Shown: in pieces, positions 16,152 to 25,847 of the stretch | Layout: each line of letters starts with the position of its first letter | Position numbering within the stretch: position 1 is the stretch's first letter | Source of the DNA: CAYUQT01 sp964446835 | GTDB taxonomy: Bacteria; Planctomycetota; Phycisphaerae; UBA1845; JAFGLZ01 | Assembly (NCBI GenBank): GCA_964446835.1 | Contig: CAYUQT010000011.1 | Location: 62,001-126,000, forward strand | Length of the DNA: 64,000 nucleotides | Direction: 5' to 3' | Notes under the pieces: model-generated | What the model was told of the DNA's origin: nothing | What the model saw: the letters and a program-made list of their open reading frames with translations, nothing else | The model's database searches: none | Translations under genes and position numbers: made by a program

Positions 16152-17480
16152 ATGCCGAAGCGAAATCTTGCATGGATGCTGGTGATCGTGTTGATCGCCC
16201 TGTTGTTCTGGAAACTGCCGAGCACGGTCGCGCGGCGTGACACGGTTTATCGCACCTTCGAGCCCCTGGTCGACATCCGTTCGGAGATACTGAAGAACTA
16301 CGTCGAGGAAGTGGACGAGAAGGATCTGATTCGCGGCGCCATCGAGGGCATGCTCCAGCGGCTCGATCCCTACAGCAACTACTTCGGTCCGGAACAGATG
16401 GCCGACCTAAACCGAGACACGACAGGGAGTTTCGGCGGCATCGGCATCCTTCTGGATATGAAGGACGGTTGGCTGACGGTCATCAGCCCAATCGAGGACA
16501 GCCCCGCCTTTCGTTCCGGGGTACTCGCCGGCGACAAGCTCATTGAAATCGAAGGTGAGAGCACGAAGGGCATGACCATGTCCGATGCCGTCACACGGCT
16601 GACGGGCAAGCCTGGCACGAAGGTGAAGATCACCGTTCGTCACGAGCTCAAGAACGAACAAGTGACGATGGAGCTTACCCGGGACAACATCAAGATCGTG
16701 TCCGTGAAGGGTTGGAACCGGAAGAACGGGGCCGACTGGGACTACATGCTCGATCACGAGCAGCGCATCGGCTACATCCGGGTTTCGAAATTCATGCCCG
16801 ATACGGCCAAGTCGATTGATGAGGCCGTCAAGAGGCTCCAGGGCGATGGGATGAAGGCGCTCGTTCTGGACCTTCGGCTCAACCCCGGTGGACTTCTGGA
16901 ATCCGCCATTGAGGTGGCCGACCTGTTTCTCGATGACGGCGTGATTGTCTCAACCAAGGGCCGCTGGTCGCAGAAGAAGGAAACGGTGGCCAAGAAAGAG
17001 GGGACGTATCCGAGATTCCCCGTGGCGGTTCTGGTGAACCGTTACACGGCCAGTGCGGCAGAGATCGTGGCGGGGGCCCTGCGCGATCACAAGCGGGCCG
17101 TGGTCATCGGCGAGCGGACGTTCGGCAAGGGCAGCGTTCAGAATGTCATTCGGCTGGAGGACGGTCAGGGAGCGATCAAGCTGACCACTGCCTACTACTA
17201 CCTTCCGCTGGGCGAGTGCATTCACAAGACCAAGCAGGCCGAGGCCGCCAAGAAGTGGGGTGTGGATCCACTCATCGAGGTCAAACTGACGGACGATGAG
17301 TTGCTCGACGTCATCAAATCGCGAGGCGACGCCGACATTATCCGGCCGTCCAGCCAACCCACGACGACTCAGGGCAAGAGCGGCGTGGTCATCGACCGTC
17401 AACTCGATCAGGCCCTGAAGATCCTCAAAGTGGAACTGAGCAAGGCGGTGGCCGACGCAACGGCGAAGAAGGCGGGTTAG
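16152..17480 (+). CDS. ctpA: S41 carboxy-terminal processing protease
   Basis: 442 residues. One N-terminal membrane segment (WMLVIVLIALLFW) or uncleaved signal anchors it with the protease in the periplasm. Residues about 90-180 are the PDZ domain (GGIGILLDMKDGWLTVISP... FRSGVLAGDKLIEIEG). The S41 core follows, with the nucleophile Ser 301 in YTASAAEIV and the base Lys 326 in GERTFGKGSVQ, 25 residues apart as usual in CtpA. Such enzymes trim C-termini of envelope proteins or degrade peptidoglycan hydrolases. AGGAG lies upstream of the ATG. Confidence 0.93.
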   Translation: MPKRNLAWMLVIVLIALLFWKLPSTVARRDTVYRTFEPLVDIRSEILKNYVEEVDEKDLIRGAIEGMLQRLDPYSNYFGPEQMADLNRDTTGSFGGIGILLDMKDGWLTVISPIEDSPAFRSGVLAGDKLIEIEGESTKGMTMSDAVTRLTGKPGTKVKITVRHELKNEQVTMELTRDNIKIVSVKGWNRKNGADWDYMLDHEQRIGYIRVSKFMPDTAKSIDEAVKRLQGDGMKALVLDLRLNPGGLLESAIEVADLFLDDGVIVSTKGRWSQKKETVAKKEGTYPRFPVAVLVNRYTASAAEIVAGALRDHKRAVVIGERTFGKGSVQNVIRLEDGQGAIKLTTAYYYLPLGECIHKTKQAEAAKKWGVDPLIEVKLTDDELLDVIKSRGDADIIRPSSQPTTTQGKSGVVIDRQLDQALKILKVELSKAVADATAKKAG

Positions 17481-17668
17481 GTTTGCGGTGTGCGACAGAG
17501 GCCACACCGTCCCCGCCGGCCGAATGAGGCGTCGGGGCGAGCGATGCTTCTGTCAGGCGAGCGGAAGGTGTGAGGGCAGATTCCGCCGACGGGTCCTCGC
17601 GTCGGTGACGGATGGATCGAGAGGGTCTCCGCCGAGGACTGAGGGGACCCCGCGAGGCGTGCATCTCC

Positions 17669-18679
17669 GTGACGCTCATCCTCGGTATTGAAACGTCGTG
17701 TGATGAGACCGCGGCCGCAGTCGTCGCCGACGGACACAACATTCGCAGCAACATCGTTTCGAGCCAGGTGGAGCTTCACCGTAAGTTCGGCGGCGTCGTT
17801 CCGGAGATCGCCAGCCGTGCCCATATCGAGTGTCTGAACAACATCATCGGTGAATCGATGGCTCAGGCCGGTGTCCAGGGATGTGACATCGATGCCATCG
17901 CCGTATCGCACACGCCCGGCCTGATCGGGTGTCTGCTCATCGGAGTGACGGCGGCCAAGGCGCTCTCATGGGCATGGGGGAAACCGCTGATCGGCGTGGA
18001 CCACGTTCAGGCGCACCTTTGCGCCGCTGCGATGGTTGCGGACGATCCGCCCTGGCCTGCTGTCGGCCTGGTGGTCAGCGGCGGGCATACGTCGCTGTTC
18101 CGCGTGGATGACTTCGACCGGATCGAGCTGCTGGGATGCACGACCGACGATGCGGTCGGCGAGGCCTTCGACAAGGTGAGCAGCATCCTGAACCTGGGAT
18201 ATCCGGGTGGCCCGGCGATCGAGCGGACGGCCTCTTCCGGTGACCCGAAGGCGGTGCGATTCCCCCGGACGATGCTCTCGGCAGACTCGCTCGATTTCAG
18301 CTTCAGCGGGATCAAGACAGCGGTTCTGTATCACGTTCACGGCCCGGGCAAAACGACGGGCGGCCTGGAGCGGCTCAGCCCTCAGGATGTCGCCGACATT
18401 GCGGCGAGTTTCCAGGAGGCAGCAACGGACGTGCTGGTGGCCAAGACGATGCTGGCCGTCGAGCGGGCCGGGCTGAAGACCGTGGTCTTCGGCGGGGGCG
18501 TCGCGGCCAACAAGGCGTTGCGTAACAAGCTCGCCGTGACGTGCGAGCGTGCAGGTGTGACCCTTCACATGCCCCCGATGTCCCTGTGCACGGACAATGC
18601 TGCGATGGTGGCCGGCCTGGGCTACCAACGTCTGATCCGCGGCTACACCGAGACCCTGATGCTCGAAGCGCTGGCGTGA
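17669..18679 (+). CDS. tsaD: tRNA N6-adenosine threonylcarbamoyltransferase TsaD
   Basis: 336 residues from the GTG at 17669, which gives the canonical beginning (VTLILGIETSCDETAAAVV); longer in-frame extensions upstream add sequence unlike the family. Transfers threonylcarbamoyl to A37 of ANN-decoding tRNAs with TsaB and TsaE. The metal-binding motif appears as VDHVQAHLCAA, followed by VSGGHTSLFRV, GEAFDKVSSILNLGYPGGP and GGGVAANKALR, with the C-terminal CTDNAAMVAGLGY. The upstream 188-base gap after ctpA shows no clear promoter. Confidence 0.95.
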   Translation: MTLILGIETSCDETAAAVVADGHNIRSNIVSSQVELHRKFGGVVPEIASRAHIECLNNIIGESMAQAGVQGCDIDAIAVSHTPGLIGCLLIGVTAAKALSWAWGKPLIGVDHVQAHLCAAAMVADDPPWPAVGLVVSGGHTSLFRVDDFDRIELLGCTTDDAVGEAFDKVSSILNLGYPGGPAIERTASSGDPKAVRFPRTMLSADSLDFSFSGIKTAVLYHVHGPGKTTGGLERLSPQDVADIAASFQEAATDVLVAKTMLAVERAGLKTVVFGGGVAANKALRNKLAVTCERAGVTLHMPPMSLCTDNAAMVAGLGYQRLIRGYTETLMLEALA

Positions 18680-18843
18680 CACGGCACCTCATTGAGTTCT
18701 TCGCGGGTGTAGCCCAAACCCCATATCCGGTGTATAACTCTTCGAGTCCGTTTGGGGACTGCGGGGCCATTGGCGTCGATAATGGGTCCCGGTGTGCGGG
18801 CGGAATGCCTGCGGCTCAGGACACAGAACTCGGGAGGTTGATG

Positions 18844-20136
18844 ATGCAGAAGAAGACGACCCGTCGTGTATTCCTTCAACAGGCCGTTCTCGGGGGGGTC
18901 GGATTATCGGTGGGAATCCGATCAGCCCTGGCGAGAACCTTCGCGGCCAACGAGAAGCTCAACATTGCGATCATGGGCGTGGCCGGCCAGGGGGAATACA
19001 ACCTCAACAACGTCGCCGGTGAGAACATCGTTGCGATTTGTGACATCGACGAGAACCGCTCTGCCCCGGCCCGGACCCGCTTTCCCAAGGCGAAGTTCGA
19101 TGCGGACTTCCGCCGGGTCCTCGATCTGAAAGACGTCGATGCGATGGTCATCTGCACGACCGACCACACGCATGCCGTCGCTACGGTGGCCGCATTGAAA
19201 TCCGGCCGGCATGTCTACTGCGAGAAACCCCTGACACATACGGTCTATGAAGCCCGGGTGGTGGCCGAGACGGCCGCAAAGACCAAGCTCGCCACGCAGA
19301 TGGGAACCCAGATCCACGCGGGAGGCAACTACCGGCGCGTCGTCGAACTGGTCAAGTCTGGGGCCATCGGCAAGGTGCAAGAGGTTCATTGCTGGGTCGG
19401 CGGGGCGTGGGTGGGTGCCGATCGCCCGAAGGATACGCCGCCGGTACCGGCCGGTCTTCACTGGAATCTCTGGATCGGACCGGCCCCGGATCGCCCCTAT
19501 CACCCCACGTATCTGCCCGCCAACTGGCGTGGCTGGTGGGACTTTGGCGGTGGATCGCTGGCGGACATGGCCTGCCATCACACGGACCTGCCCTTCTGGG
19601 CGCTCGATCTGGATCATCCACTGACGGTGGAAGCCGAAGGCCCGCCGCTGCATCCTGAGAGCGCCCCGGCCTGGCTGATCGTGCGGTACCAATATCCTCA
19701 GCACAAGGACCGGCCGCCCGTGAAACTCACGTGGTACAACGGGGACAAACGTCCACCGCAATTCGCCGAGGAGGGCAAACTGCCCCAGTGGGGCAACGGA
19801 ACGCTGTTCGTCGGCGAGAAGGGCATGCTCCTGGCCGACTATGACAAGCACGTGCTGCTGCCCGAGAAGGACTTCAAAGACTTCAAGCGTCCGGCCCCGT
19901 TCATCCCCGATTCCATCGGGCACCACGCCGAATGGATTCGGGCCTGCAAGACGGGCGAACCGACCACGTGCAATTTCGCCTATGCCGGAAGACTGACCGA
20001 AGCCGTCCTATTGGGCAATGTCGCCTATCGAAGCGGGAGCAAGATCGAATGGGATCACAAGAACATGAAGGTCGCCAACGCTCCCCAGGCGATGCGATTC
20101 CTGCAGCGCGAATATCGGCAGGGCTGGAGTCTGTAG
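18844..20136 (+). CDS. Tat-exported Gfo/Idh/MocA family oxidoreductase
   Basis: 430 residues. The N-terminus KKTTRRVFLQQAVLGGVGLSV contains a twin-arginine signal. GGAGG at 18833-18837 favours the second of two tandem ATG codons; the frame is open far upstream into tsaD, but that part lacks a signal. The Rossmann motif reads IMGVAGQGEYNLNN, and CEKPLTHTVYEA carries the conserved EKP of the family. The C-terminal half (WRGWWDFGGGSLADMACHH) is the substrate domain typical of planctomycete members. These enzymes oxidise or epimerise sugars or inositols with NAD(P); export by Tat implies cofactor is bound before transport. A strong hairpin follows the gene. Confidence 0.9.
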   Translation: MQKKTTRRVFLQQAVLGGVGLSVGIRSALARTFAANEKLNIAIMGVAGQGEYNLNNVAGENIVAICDIDENRSAPARTRFPKAKFDADFRRVLDLKDVDAMVICTTDHTHAVATVAALKSGRHVYCEKPLTHTVYEARVVAETAAKTKLATQMGTQIHAGGNYRRVVELVKSGAIGKVQEVHCWVGGAWVGADRPKDTPPVPAGLHWNLWIGPAPDRPYHPTYLPANWRGWWDFGGGSLADMACHHTDLPFWALDLDHPLTVEAEGPPLHPESAPAWLIVRYQYPQHKDRPPVKLTWYNGDKRPPQFAEEGKLPQWGNGTLFVGEKGMLLADYDKHVLLPEKDFKDFKRPAPFIPDSIGHHAEWIRACKTGEPTTCNFAYAGRLTEAVLLGNVAYRSGSKIEWDHKNMKVANAPQAMRFLQREYRQGWSL

Positions 20137-20202
20137 GACTCGGTGGGACCTGCGGAGGACCGGTCCACACACCCCTCTGCCGAATGCGACATCGGTTTCC
20201 TC

Positions 20203-20232
20203 GAAGACCAGGGCCCTGATGCCCTGGTCTTC
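20203..20232 (+). terminator. Hairpin terminator after the Gfo/Idh/MocA gene
   Basis: A perfect 12-base inverted repeat (GAAGACCAGGGC and its complement) with a 6-base loop lies 67 bases after the stop codon. It is GC-rich and not followed by a T run, so intrinsic termination may be incomplete. It is the clearest hairpin between genes in the window. Confidence 0.6.
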
Positions 20233-20294
20233 GTCATAGGACCGAAGATGGCCCGGTTCCGGTACGAACCGAAGTCGATCGAATGGTGGTTGCC

Positions 20295-21539
20295 ATGCCG
20301 CGTGATGCGGATGTCATGATCATCGGGGCCGGGGCGGCCGGCCTGGCAACGGCCATCTTCGCCGCTCGATCCGCCGGTGATCGACGTGTCACGATCCTCA
20401 ACGGTATGGGCAAACCGGGGGCGAAGGTCCTGCTCAGCGGCGGAGGACGCTGCAATATCACTCATGCCGTCGTCTCGCCCGCAGACTATTACGGTGGAAG
20501 CCCTCATACGATCCGCCGGGTCCTCAGTGCATTTACGGTGGAACAGACCGTTGCCTTCTTCGAGGGCCTGGGCGTGCCTCTGCGTGCCGAGAAAGACGGC
20601 AAACTCTTTCCGACAACGAACCGAGCCGCAACGGTCCTCGACGCCCTTCTGGCCGAAGCCCAGCGTCTGAGCGTGCGGATCCTGCCGCATCATCGGGTTA
20701 CCGACATCAAAGTTCAGAAGAACGAATTCAAGATCACCACGGCCTCGGAGTCGCTGACGGCTGGAAAGGTCGTTCTGGCCACGGGAGGGATGTCCTATCC
20801 CGGCACAGGCAGCGACGGAAGCGGCTACCGACTGGCCGAGGCGATTGGCCATTCCATCGTGCCTCCGACACCGGCCCTCGCGCCCTTTCTGCTGGAAGGC
20901 GACTTTCACCGCCCCCTTTCGGGTGTCTCGCAGGAGGTTGAGTTGACTGTTCGCGTTCACGATGCCAAGCCGGTTCGCCTTCGAGGGCCGTTGCTGTGGA
21001 CGCACTTCGGGGTCAGCGGTCCCGTGGTGCTGGACGCCTCACGGGTCTGGTTCCGTGCTCGGGCCGAGAACCGCCCTGCGGCTGTCAGTATCAGTTTCTT
21101 GCCCGACGCGGATTTTCAAGCCGCCGAACACCGATTGATGGACCTGGCCTCTGAACACCCCCGAAGCCTTCTGCGGAACATTCTGAACACGCTGCTTCCG
21201 TCGCGCGTCGGCGAGGCCCTGTTGGCCCATCGAGGCATCGATGGGAACAGCCGAATGGCTGCCTTGACCAAAGAGAGCCGACGCCGGCTGACTCACGCCC
21301 TGATCGATTGGGAACTCACCGTCCGAGGCGAGCACGATTTTGACCGTGCCGAGGTAACCGCGGGCGGGGTCCGGCTGGACGAGATTGACGCTCGAACGAT
21401 GGAGTCTCGCGTCTGCCCAGGACTGCACCTGACAGGCGAACTTCTCGACGTGGATGGTCGAGTGGGAGGGTTCAACCTCCAATGGGCATGGTCGAGCGCA
21501 TGGGTCTGTGCCCGAGGGCTCTTAGCGAGCCACGGCTAG
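20295..21539 (+). CDS. BaiN/RdsA-type NAD(P)/FAD-dependent oxidoreductase (HI0933 family)
   Basis: 414 residues from the second in-frame ATG, which gives the usual DVMIIGAGAAGLATAIFAA dinucleotide-binding start; an ATG at 20283 would add four residues. KVLLSGGGRCNITHA is the family signature. VVLATGGMSYPGTGSDGSGY and the terminal GRVGGFNLQWAWSSAWVCARG complete the flavoprotein architecture. Members reduce unsaturated or aromatic compounds, and some act on bile-acid intermediates; the substrate here is unknown. Transcribed alone between a terminator and the next promoter. Confidence 0.9.
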   Translation: MPRDADVMIIGAGAAGLATAIFAARSAGDRRVTILNGMGKPGAKVLLSGGGRCNITHAVVSPADYYGGSPHTIRRVLSAFTVEQTVAFFEGLGVPLRAEKDGKLFPTTNRAATVLDALLAEAQRLSVRILPHHRVTDIKVQKNEFKITTASESLTAGKVVLATGGMSYPGTGSDGSGYRLAEAIGHSIVPPTPALAPFLLEGDFHRPLSGVSQEVELTVRVHDAKPVRLRGPLLWTHFGVSGPVVLDASRVWFRARAENRPAAVSISFLPDADFQAAEHRLMDLASEHPRSLLRNILNTLLPSRVGEALLAHRGIDGNSRMAALTKESRRRLTHALIDWELTVRGEHDFDRAEVTAGGVRLDEIDARTMESRVCPGLHLTGELLDVDGRVGGFNLQWAWSSAWVCARGLLASHG

Positions 21540-21857
21540 GCCAAGGATGAGCGTCCGGCCTGCCAATCGCAGCCGAAGCGGGGCCCTGTTGAGACGTGTG
21601 TCGAGCAACTCTTGAGGGCAAGGGAACACACCATAACAGAGATTGAAATCGGACGGCATGTATCAGCCTGGAATTAGAGCAGACAATTCCTGTTGTTCTC
21701 AGGGCTGGGAGGTGGTTATTGCCGCACACGCCGTTCAGACTGCACTTACCGTGAGGGCATTTTGCACAAACCCATTCGGATGATATAATACCACGATGAA
21801 GTATTTGCAATCTTGGAGTGTTTAGCGGTGTTTGGGGATGTCGCAGGAGCATCAGAT
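21540..21857. other. 318-bp upstream region of the PAS/GAF regulator
   Basis: No gene is apparent. It becomes AT-richer toward its 3' end, where the promoter listed at 21762 lies. No inverted repeat stood out. Confidence 0.4.
21762..21789 (+). promoter_or_regulatory. Candidate promoter for the sigma-54 activator gene
   Basis: TTGCAC, a 16-base spacer and a perfect TATAAT, about 70 bases before the chosen start. The -35 is weak (three matches) while the -10 is perfect. Confidence 0.45.
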
Positions 21858-24800
21858 ATGGCCTCCAATGAAGCGCCTCCGGCTGCGCTCTGCAGAGACA
21901 TGGTTTTTCGCTACAACCGGCAGGGGATGATTGTGGGCTACGAGTCCGGCGATGATCTGGAGCCGCTCTCACAAGCCGACGAGGTCATCGGCAAGTCCAT
22001 TTCGGACATCATCCCGGAGCCCGTGGGTTCGCTCATAAGGCAGTCCATCGAGCAAACGCTCATCCGTCGACGCCCGCAGATCATCGAATACGAACTGGTG
22101 CAGGAGGGTGCAACCCACACGTACGAAGGCCGGATTCTGATCAGCGGTCAGGACGAGGTAGCCCTGCTTGTGCGGGACATCACGGAGCAGAGACAGGCCG
22201 AGCAATTGTTGAAGCTCCAGCACCAGGCGGCAACGGCGCTGGGTACGGCCAAGGACTTTGAGAGTGCGCTGGAATGGCTCCTGGAAGCCGTCTGCAAGAT
22301 CGAGCCCATTACGTGTGCCGGGATGTACATCGTGGACCCTGAAACGGGTGCCTTGGATCTATATGCCCATCGAGGGATTTCGGATGCGTTCGCGGATGCC
22401 GTTCAACACTACGAAGCCCAGGAAGCGGAAACACTGCTGGTGATGAAGGGAGAACCGGTCTACCTGAGCCATGGAGACGTCCTTTCGCCAAGAGACGAGG
22501 TTCGTCGTTTCGAGGGACCGCAGGGGCTGGCGGCGATACCGATGACGTACGAAGGACGTCTGGTGGCCGTCATGAACGCGGGCTCGCACAAGAGCGACCA
22601 GATCCCGCCCCTCGTGCGACGAACACTGGAAGCCATCGCGGCACAGTTGGGAGGGATCCTGGCTCGGCGTCGCACGGAGGAACAGATTCGGCGACGAATG
22701 GTCCTCGACGAGCTGATATCCTCGATGTCGGCCCGCATCATCAGCAGCGACCCTGTGATTGTGGACGAGGCATTGCACGACACACTTGACGCCGTCGGCC
22801 GATTCGTGGGTGCCGACAGGAGCTACCTCTACGCTTTCCAGGACGACCAGGGGACTATCGAGCGGGCCTATGAGTGGTGTGCCGAAGGCGTTCTTCCGCG
22901 AGGGGAAGGACGCCGGACCATGAGCCAGGAGCAATACCAGTGGTCGGTGGGCAAGTTCGCCCGTCGCGAGGTCATCCTGATCGGCAAGATGTCGGAACTG
23001 CCGCCGGAAGCCCAGGCGGAGAGGGAACTGTGGGAATCACTGGGGATTCGTTCGATCTACGCCATCCCGGTCGTCATCGACAATCGAACGATCGGCTTCT
23101 TCGGATTCAATGCCGAGCGAGAGGAGAGGACGTGGGGGCAGGATGAGATCACTCTGCTCAAGATGACTGCGGAGTTGTTCGCCAATGTGATCGCCCGAAG
23201 GCGAGCCTATGAGGCGTTGGCCGAAAGCGAACACCGCTTCCGTGAGATGGCCGAGAACATCCTCGATGTGTTCTACATGGAGTCGCCCGCCGAGCGGAAG
23301 GTGCTGTACGTCAGTCCGGCCTATGAGAGAATCTGGGGGCGGAGCCGTCAGAGTCTGTTGGATCATCCCGAGTCGTGGGTGGAAGGGGTACTTCCGGAGG
23401 ATCGAAAGAAGATCGAGGCGGGCTTCGTCCAGCTTGCACACGGCATACCCCTTGATGATGAATACCGCGTGGTGCGTCCTGACGGTTCGGTGCGTTGGGT
23501 TCGCGACCGCGCGTTTCCGATCCTTGCCCCCGACGGCACATTTCTCCGAACGGTGGGCGTGGTTCGCGATGTGACGGAACAGAGGCAGGCGGAACTGGCG
23601 TTACAGCACAGTGAGCGGCAGTACCGTTCGCTGATCGAGAATGCCGCCGACTTCATTTCGATTCTTGCGCGGGACGGCACAATCCTTTATGAGAGCCCTG
23701 CCGTGGAGAAGGTTCTCGGATACCGCCCCGAGGAGTTGATTGGGCGCAACATCTTCGACTTTGCACATCCGGAGGAAGCGCCACGACTGCGATCACTCTT
23801 CGAGGAGGTTCTGGCCAGCCCGAACCGAAACCGAAGCAGCGAGTGTCAGGCCCGCCACCGGGATGAGTCCTGGCGCATTCTGGAGTGCACGGCCCAGAAT
23901 CTGCTGGAAGACCCGGCCGTCAACGGCGTGGTGTTCAATGCTCGTGACATCACGGAACGGCGTCGAGCGGAGGAGGCGAGTCTTGTCTTCGCCCGAGGCA
24001 TCGAACAGAGCAGCGAAGCCATTGTCATCACCGACGCCAACATCCGTATTACCTTCATGAACAAGGCTGCCGAGGATCTGATGGGATTGTCGGCCAAGGA
24101 GACGTATGGGCGCTACCCCCACGAGGTCTTTGGGATCGACGTGCCAACGCGCGAGGAGATTCAGGCGGGAATCGGAAGCCAGGGTAGCTGGTCGGGCCCT
24201 GTGGACGTTCATGACCCACACGGCACCAAGATTCCTCTTCAGATGTCGGTATTGCTCATTTCAGACGAGCGGAATACCCCTCTGGCCACCGTATGCATCG
24301 CTCGCAGCGCGCGAAAGACTCGCCAGTTGGAATCCCTGCAACACGTTACAGAAATCGTGGCAGATACCCGCGCTGCCGACGAGAAGACGATCCAAGGAGT
24401 CATGTCTCATCTGCGTGAACTGGTCGGCGTCGATCGATGGGGCATCTACCTCCACAGTCCTCAGGAGGACATGCTCGAGTTGAAGTACTTCAGCGAGAAC
24501 AGCCAGGGATTGGCCTCGGTCAGCCAGAGGTTTCCCGTGGCCGCCACCTTGCAGGGACAGGTGTTTCGAACGGGTGAGATCCTGTTCACACCGGACATCT
24601 CCAGCGATCATCGGTTCGTCCGCAGCCCGACATTTCGCAAACTGATCCCCTTGGTCGAACAGACCCAGATGAAGGCAACCTGCATTCTTCCGATCCGGGC
24701 CGGAAGTCGCATTCTGGGCACACTGAACGTCTCGGACCGGCGAGTCCGGAACTTTTCCCCGGAGGAACTGACGCTGCTCAAGACTCTGGCGAACCAACTG

Positions 24801-25799
24801 GGGGTATTGATCAGCCGAAGCCAGCCCGTATCCGATGAGCAACCGAATCAGGTTCGCCCTGTTCCGACAGAACCCCAAGAAGAGGTCCCGGTTGTGGCGG
24901 CGAGCCAGGCGATGAAGCGGGTTCTGGAGGACGCCCGCCGCCTCTCCATGACGGATATGCCGGTCATGGTCCTTGGTCCGACAGGGGCCGGGAAGGGGCA
25001 CTTGGCCAAGTACGTGCACTCGATCAGTCCCCGCAGCCAGGGGCCCTTCCTGATGGTGAACTGCGCCTGCCTCGACGGCGAACTGATCCTGAGCGAACTG
25101 TTCGGACACGAACGAGGTGCCTTCACCGGAGCGGTCCGTCAACAGAAAGGATGCTTCGAGCTGGCCAACGGCGGAACACTACTGCTGGATGAGGTCGTGG
25201 AACTCCCGCAGTCGGCCCAAGCCAAGCTTCTGCAACTGGTCGAAACTCAGCGTTTCCGGCGCATCGGCGGGGAACAGACGATCATCACCGATGTGCGTAT
25301 CATCTGTACGACCAACGCCGATGTCCGAGAGTGCGTTCGCACGGGCAAGATGCGTCAAGACCTCTACTATCGTCTGAGCGCCGGCACGATCGTCGTTCCC
25401 CCGCTCTGTGAACGACCGGAAGACATCGAATTGCTGGCCCAGAACTACATTCGGACGCAGGCCATGGCGACCGGTCAGCCTGCCAACATCCTGACGGCAT
25501 CGGCCATCGCCCGACTCCAGGAGTATCACTGGCCGGGCAACGTGCGCGAACTTCAGAACGTGCTGGCCCATGCTTCTGCCCGAGGAAGCAGAATCATCGG
25601 TATCAAGGACCTTCGATTCTCCCCGGCCACCCACGACCCCTTGCCGGACGACAGGGTGGTCAGCGATCGTCCTGAACGAGAGATCATTCTGGACGTCTTG
25701 CGCAGGAATCGCTGGAACCGTTCGTCGGCGGCCGACGAACTGGGCATGCATCGCAACACGTTGAGACATCGGATGAAAAAATACGGCATTGAAAAATAG
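21858..25799 (+). CDS. Multi-PAS/GAF sigma-54-dependent transcriptional activator
   Basis: 1313 residues from the ATG at 21858 (AGGAG upstream). Order from the sequence: PAS (about 15-110), GAF (130-265), GAF (275-430), three PAS domains (435-560, 565-690, 695-810), GAF (820-975), then a sigma-54 AAA+ domain and a Fis-type helix-turn-helix. The AAA+ domain has Walker A GPTGAGKG from residue 1040, the sigma-54 contact loop GAFTGA from 1087, Walker B GGTLLLDEVVEL and the WPGNVREL segment. The DNA-binding end contains RSSAADELGMHRNTLRHRMKKYGI. There is no receiver domain, so signals (redox, ligands) are probably sensed directly by the PAS/GAF array. The gene for a hybrid kinase starts 48 bases downstream. 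Targets are unknown; I saw no good -24/-12 promoter in front of a gene in this window. Confidence 0.93.
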   Translation: MASNEAPPAALCRDMVFRYNRQGMIVGYESGDDLEPLSQADEVIGKSISDIIPEPVGSLIRQSIEQTLIRRRPQIIEYELVQEGATHTYEGRILISGQDEVALLVRDITEQRQAEQLLKLQHQAATALGTAKDFESALEWLLEAVCKIEPITCAGMYIVDPETGALDLYAHRGISDAFADAVQHYEAQEAETLLVMKGEPVYLSHGDVLSPRDEVRRFEGPQGLAAIPMTYEGRLVAVMNAGSHKSDQIPPLVRRTLEAIAAQLGGILARRRTEEQIRRRMVLDELISSMSARIISSDPVIVDEALHDTLDAVGRFVGADRSYLYAFQDDQGTIERAYEWCAEGVLPRGEGRRTMSQEQYQWSVGKFARREVILIGKMSELPPEAQAERELWESLGIRSIYAIPVVIDNRTIGFFGFNAEREERTWGQDEITLLKMTAELFANVIARRRAYEALAESEHRFREMAENILDVFYMESPAERKVLYVSPAYERIWGRSRQSLLDHPESWVEGVLPEDRKKIEAGFVQLAHGIPLDDEYRVVRPDGSVRWVRDRAFPILAPDGTFLRTVGVVRDVTEQRQAELALQHSERQYRSLIENAADFISILARDGTILYESPAVEKVLGYRPEELIGRNIFDFAHPEEAPRLRSLFEEVLASPNRNRSSECQARHRDESWRILECTAQNLLEDPAVNGVVFNARDITERRRAEEASLVFARGIEQSSEAIVITDANIRITFMNKAAEDLMGLSAKETYGRYPHEVFGIDVPTREEIQAGIGSQGSWSGPVDVHDPHGTKIPLQMSVLLISDERNTPLATVCIARSARKTRQLESLQHVTEIVADTRAADEKTIQGVMSHLRELVGVDRWGIYLHSPQEDMLELKYFSENSQGLASVSQRFPVAATLQGQVFRTGEILFTPDISSDHRFVRSPTFRKLIPLVEQTQMKATCILPIRAGSRILGTLNVSDRRVRNFSPEELTLLKTLANQLGVLISRSQPVSDEQPNQVRPVPTEPQEEVPVVAASQAMKRVLEDARRLSMTDMPVMVLGPTGAGKGHLAKYVHSISPRSQGPFLMVNCACLDGELILSELFGHERGAFTGAVRQQKGCFELANGGTLLLDEVVELPQSAQAKLLQLVETQRFRRIGGEQTIITDVRIICTTNADVRECVRTGKMRQDLYYRLSAGTIVVPPLCERPEDIELLAQNYIRTQAMATGQPANILTASAIARLQEYHWPGNVRELQNVLAHASARGSRIIGIKDLRFSPATHDPLPDDRVVSDRPEREIILDVLRRNRWNRSSAADELGMHRNTLRHRMKKYGIEK

Positions 25800-25847
25800 C
25801 CCCCCTGCAAGCCTCTTATCGGACCCCGCAGCGAAGATGCTCAGAGA

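Noticed and set aside
18541..18840. Upstream extension of the Gfo/Idh/MocA frame into tsaD
   Set aside because: A twin-arginine signal and a GGAGG site mark the true start at 18844; the extension overlaps tsaD and resembles nothing.
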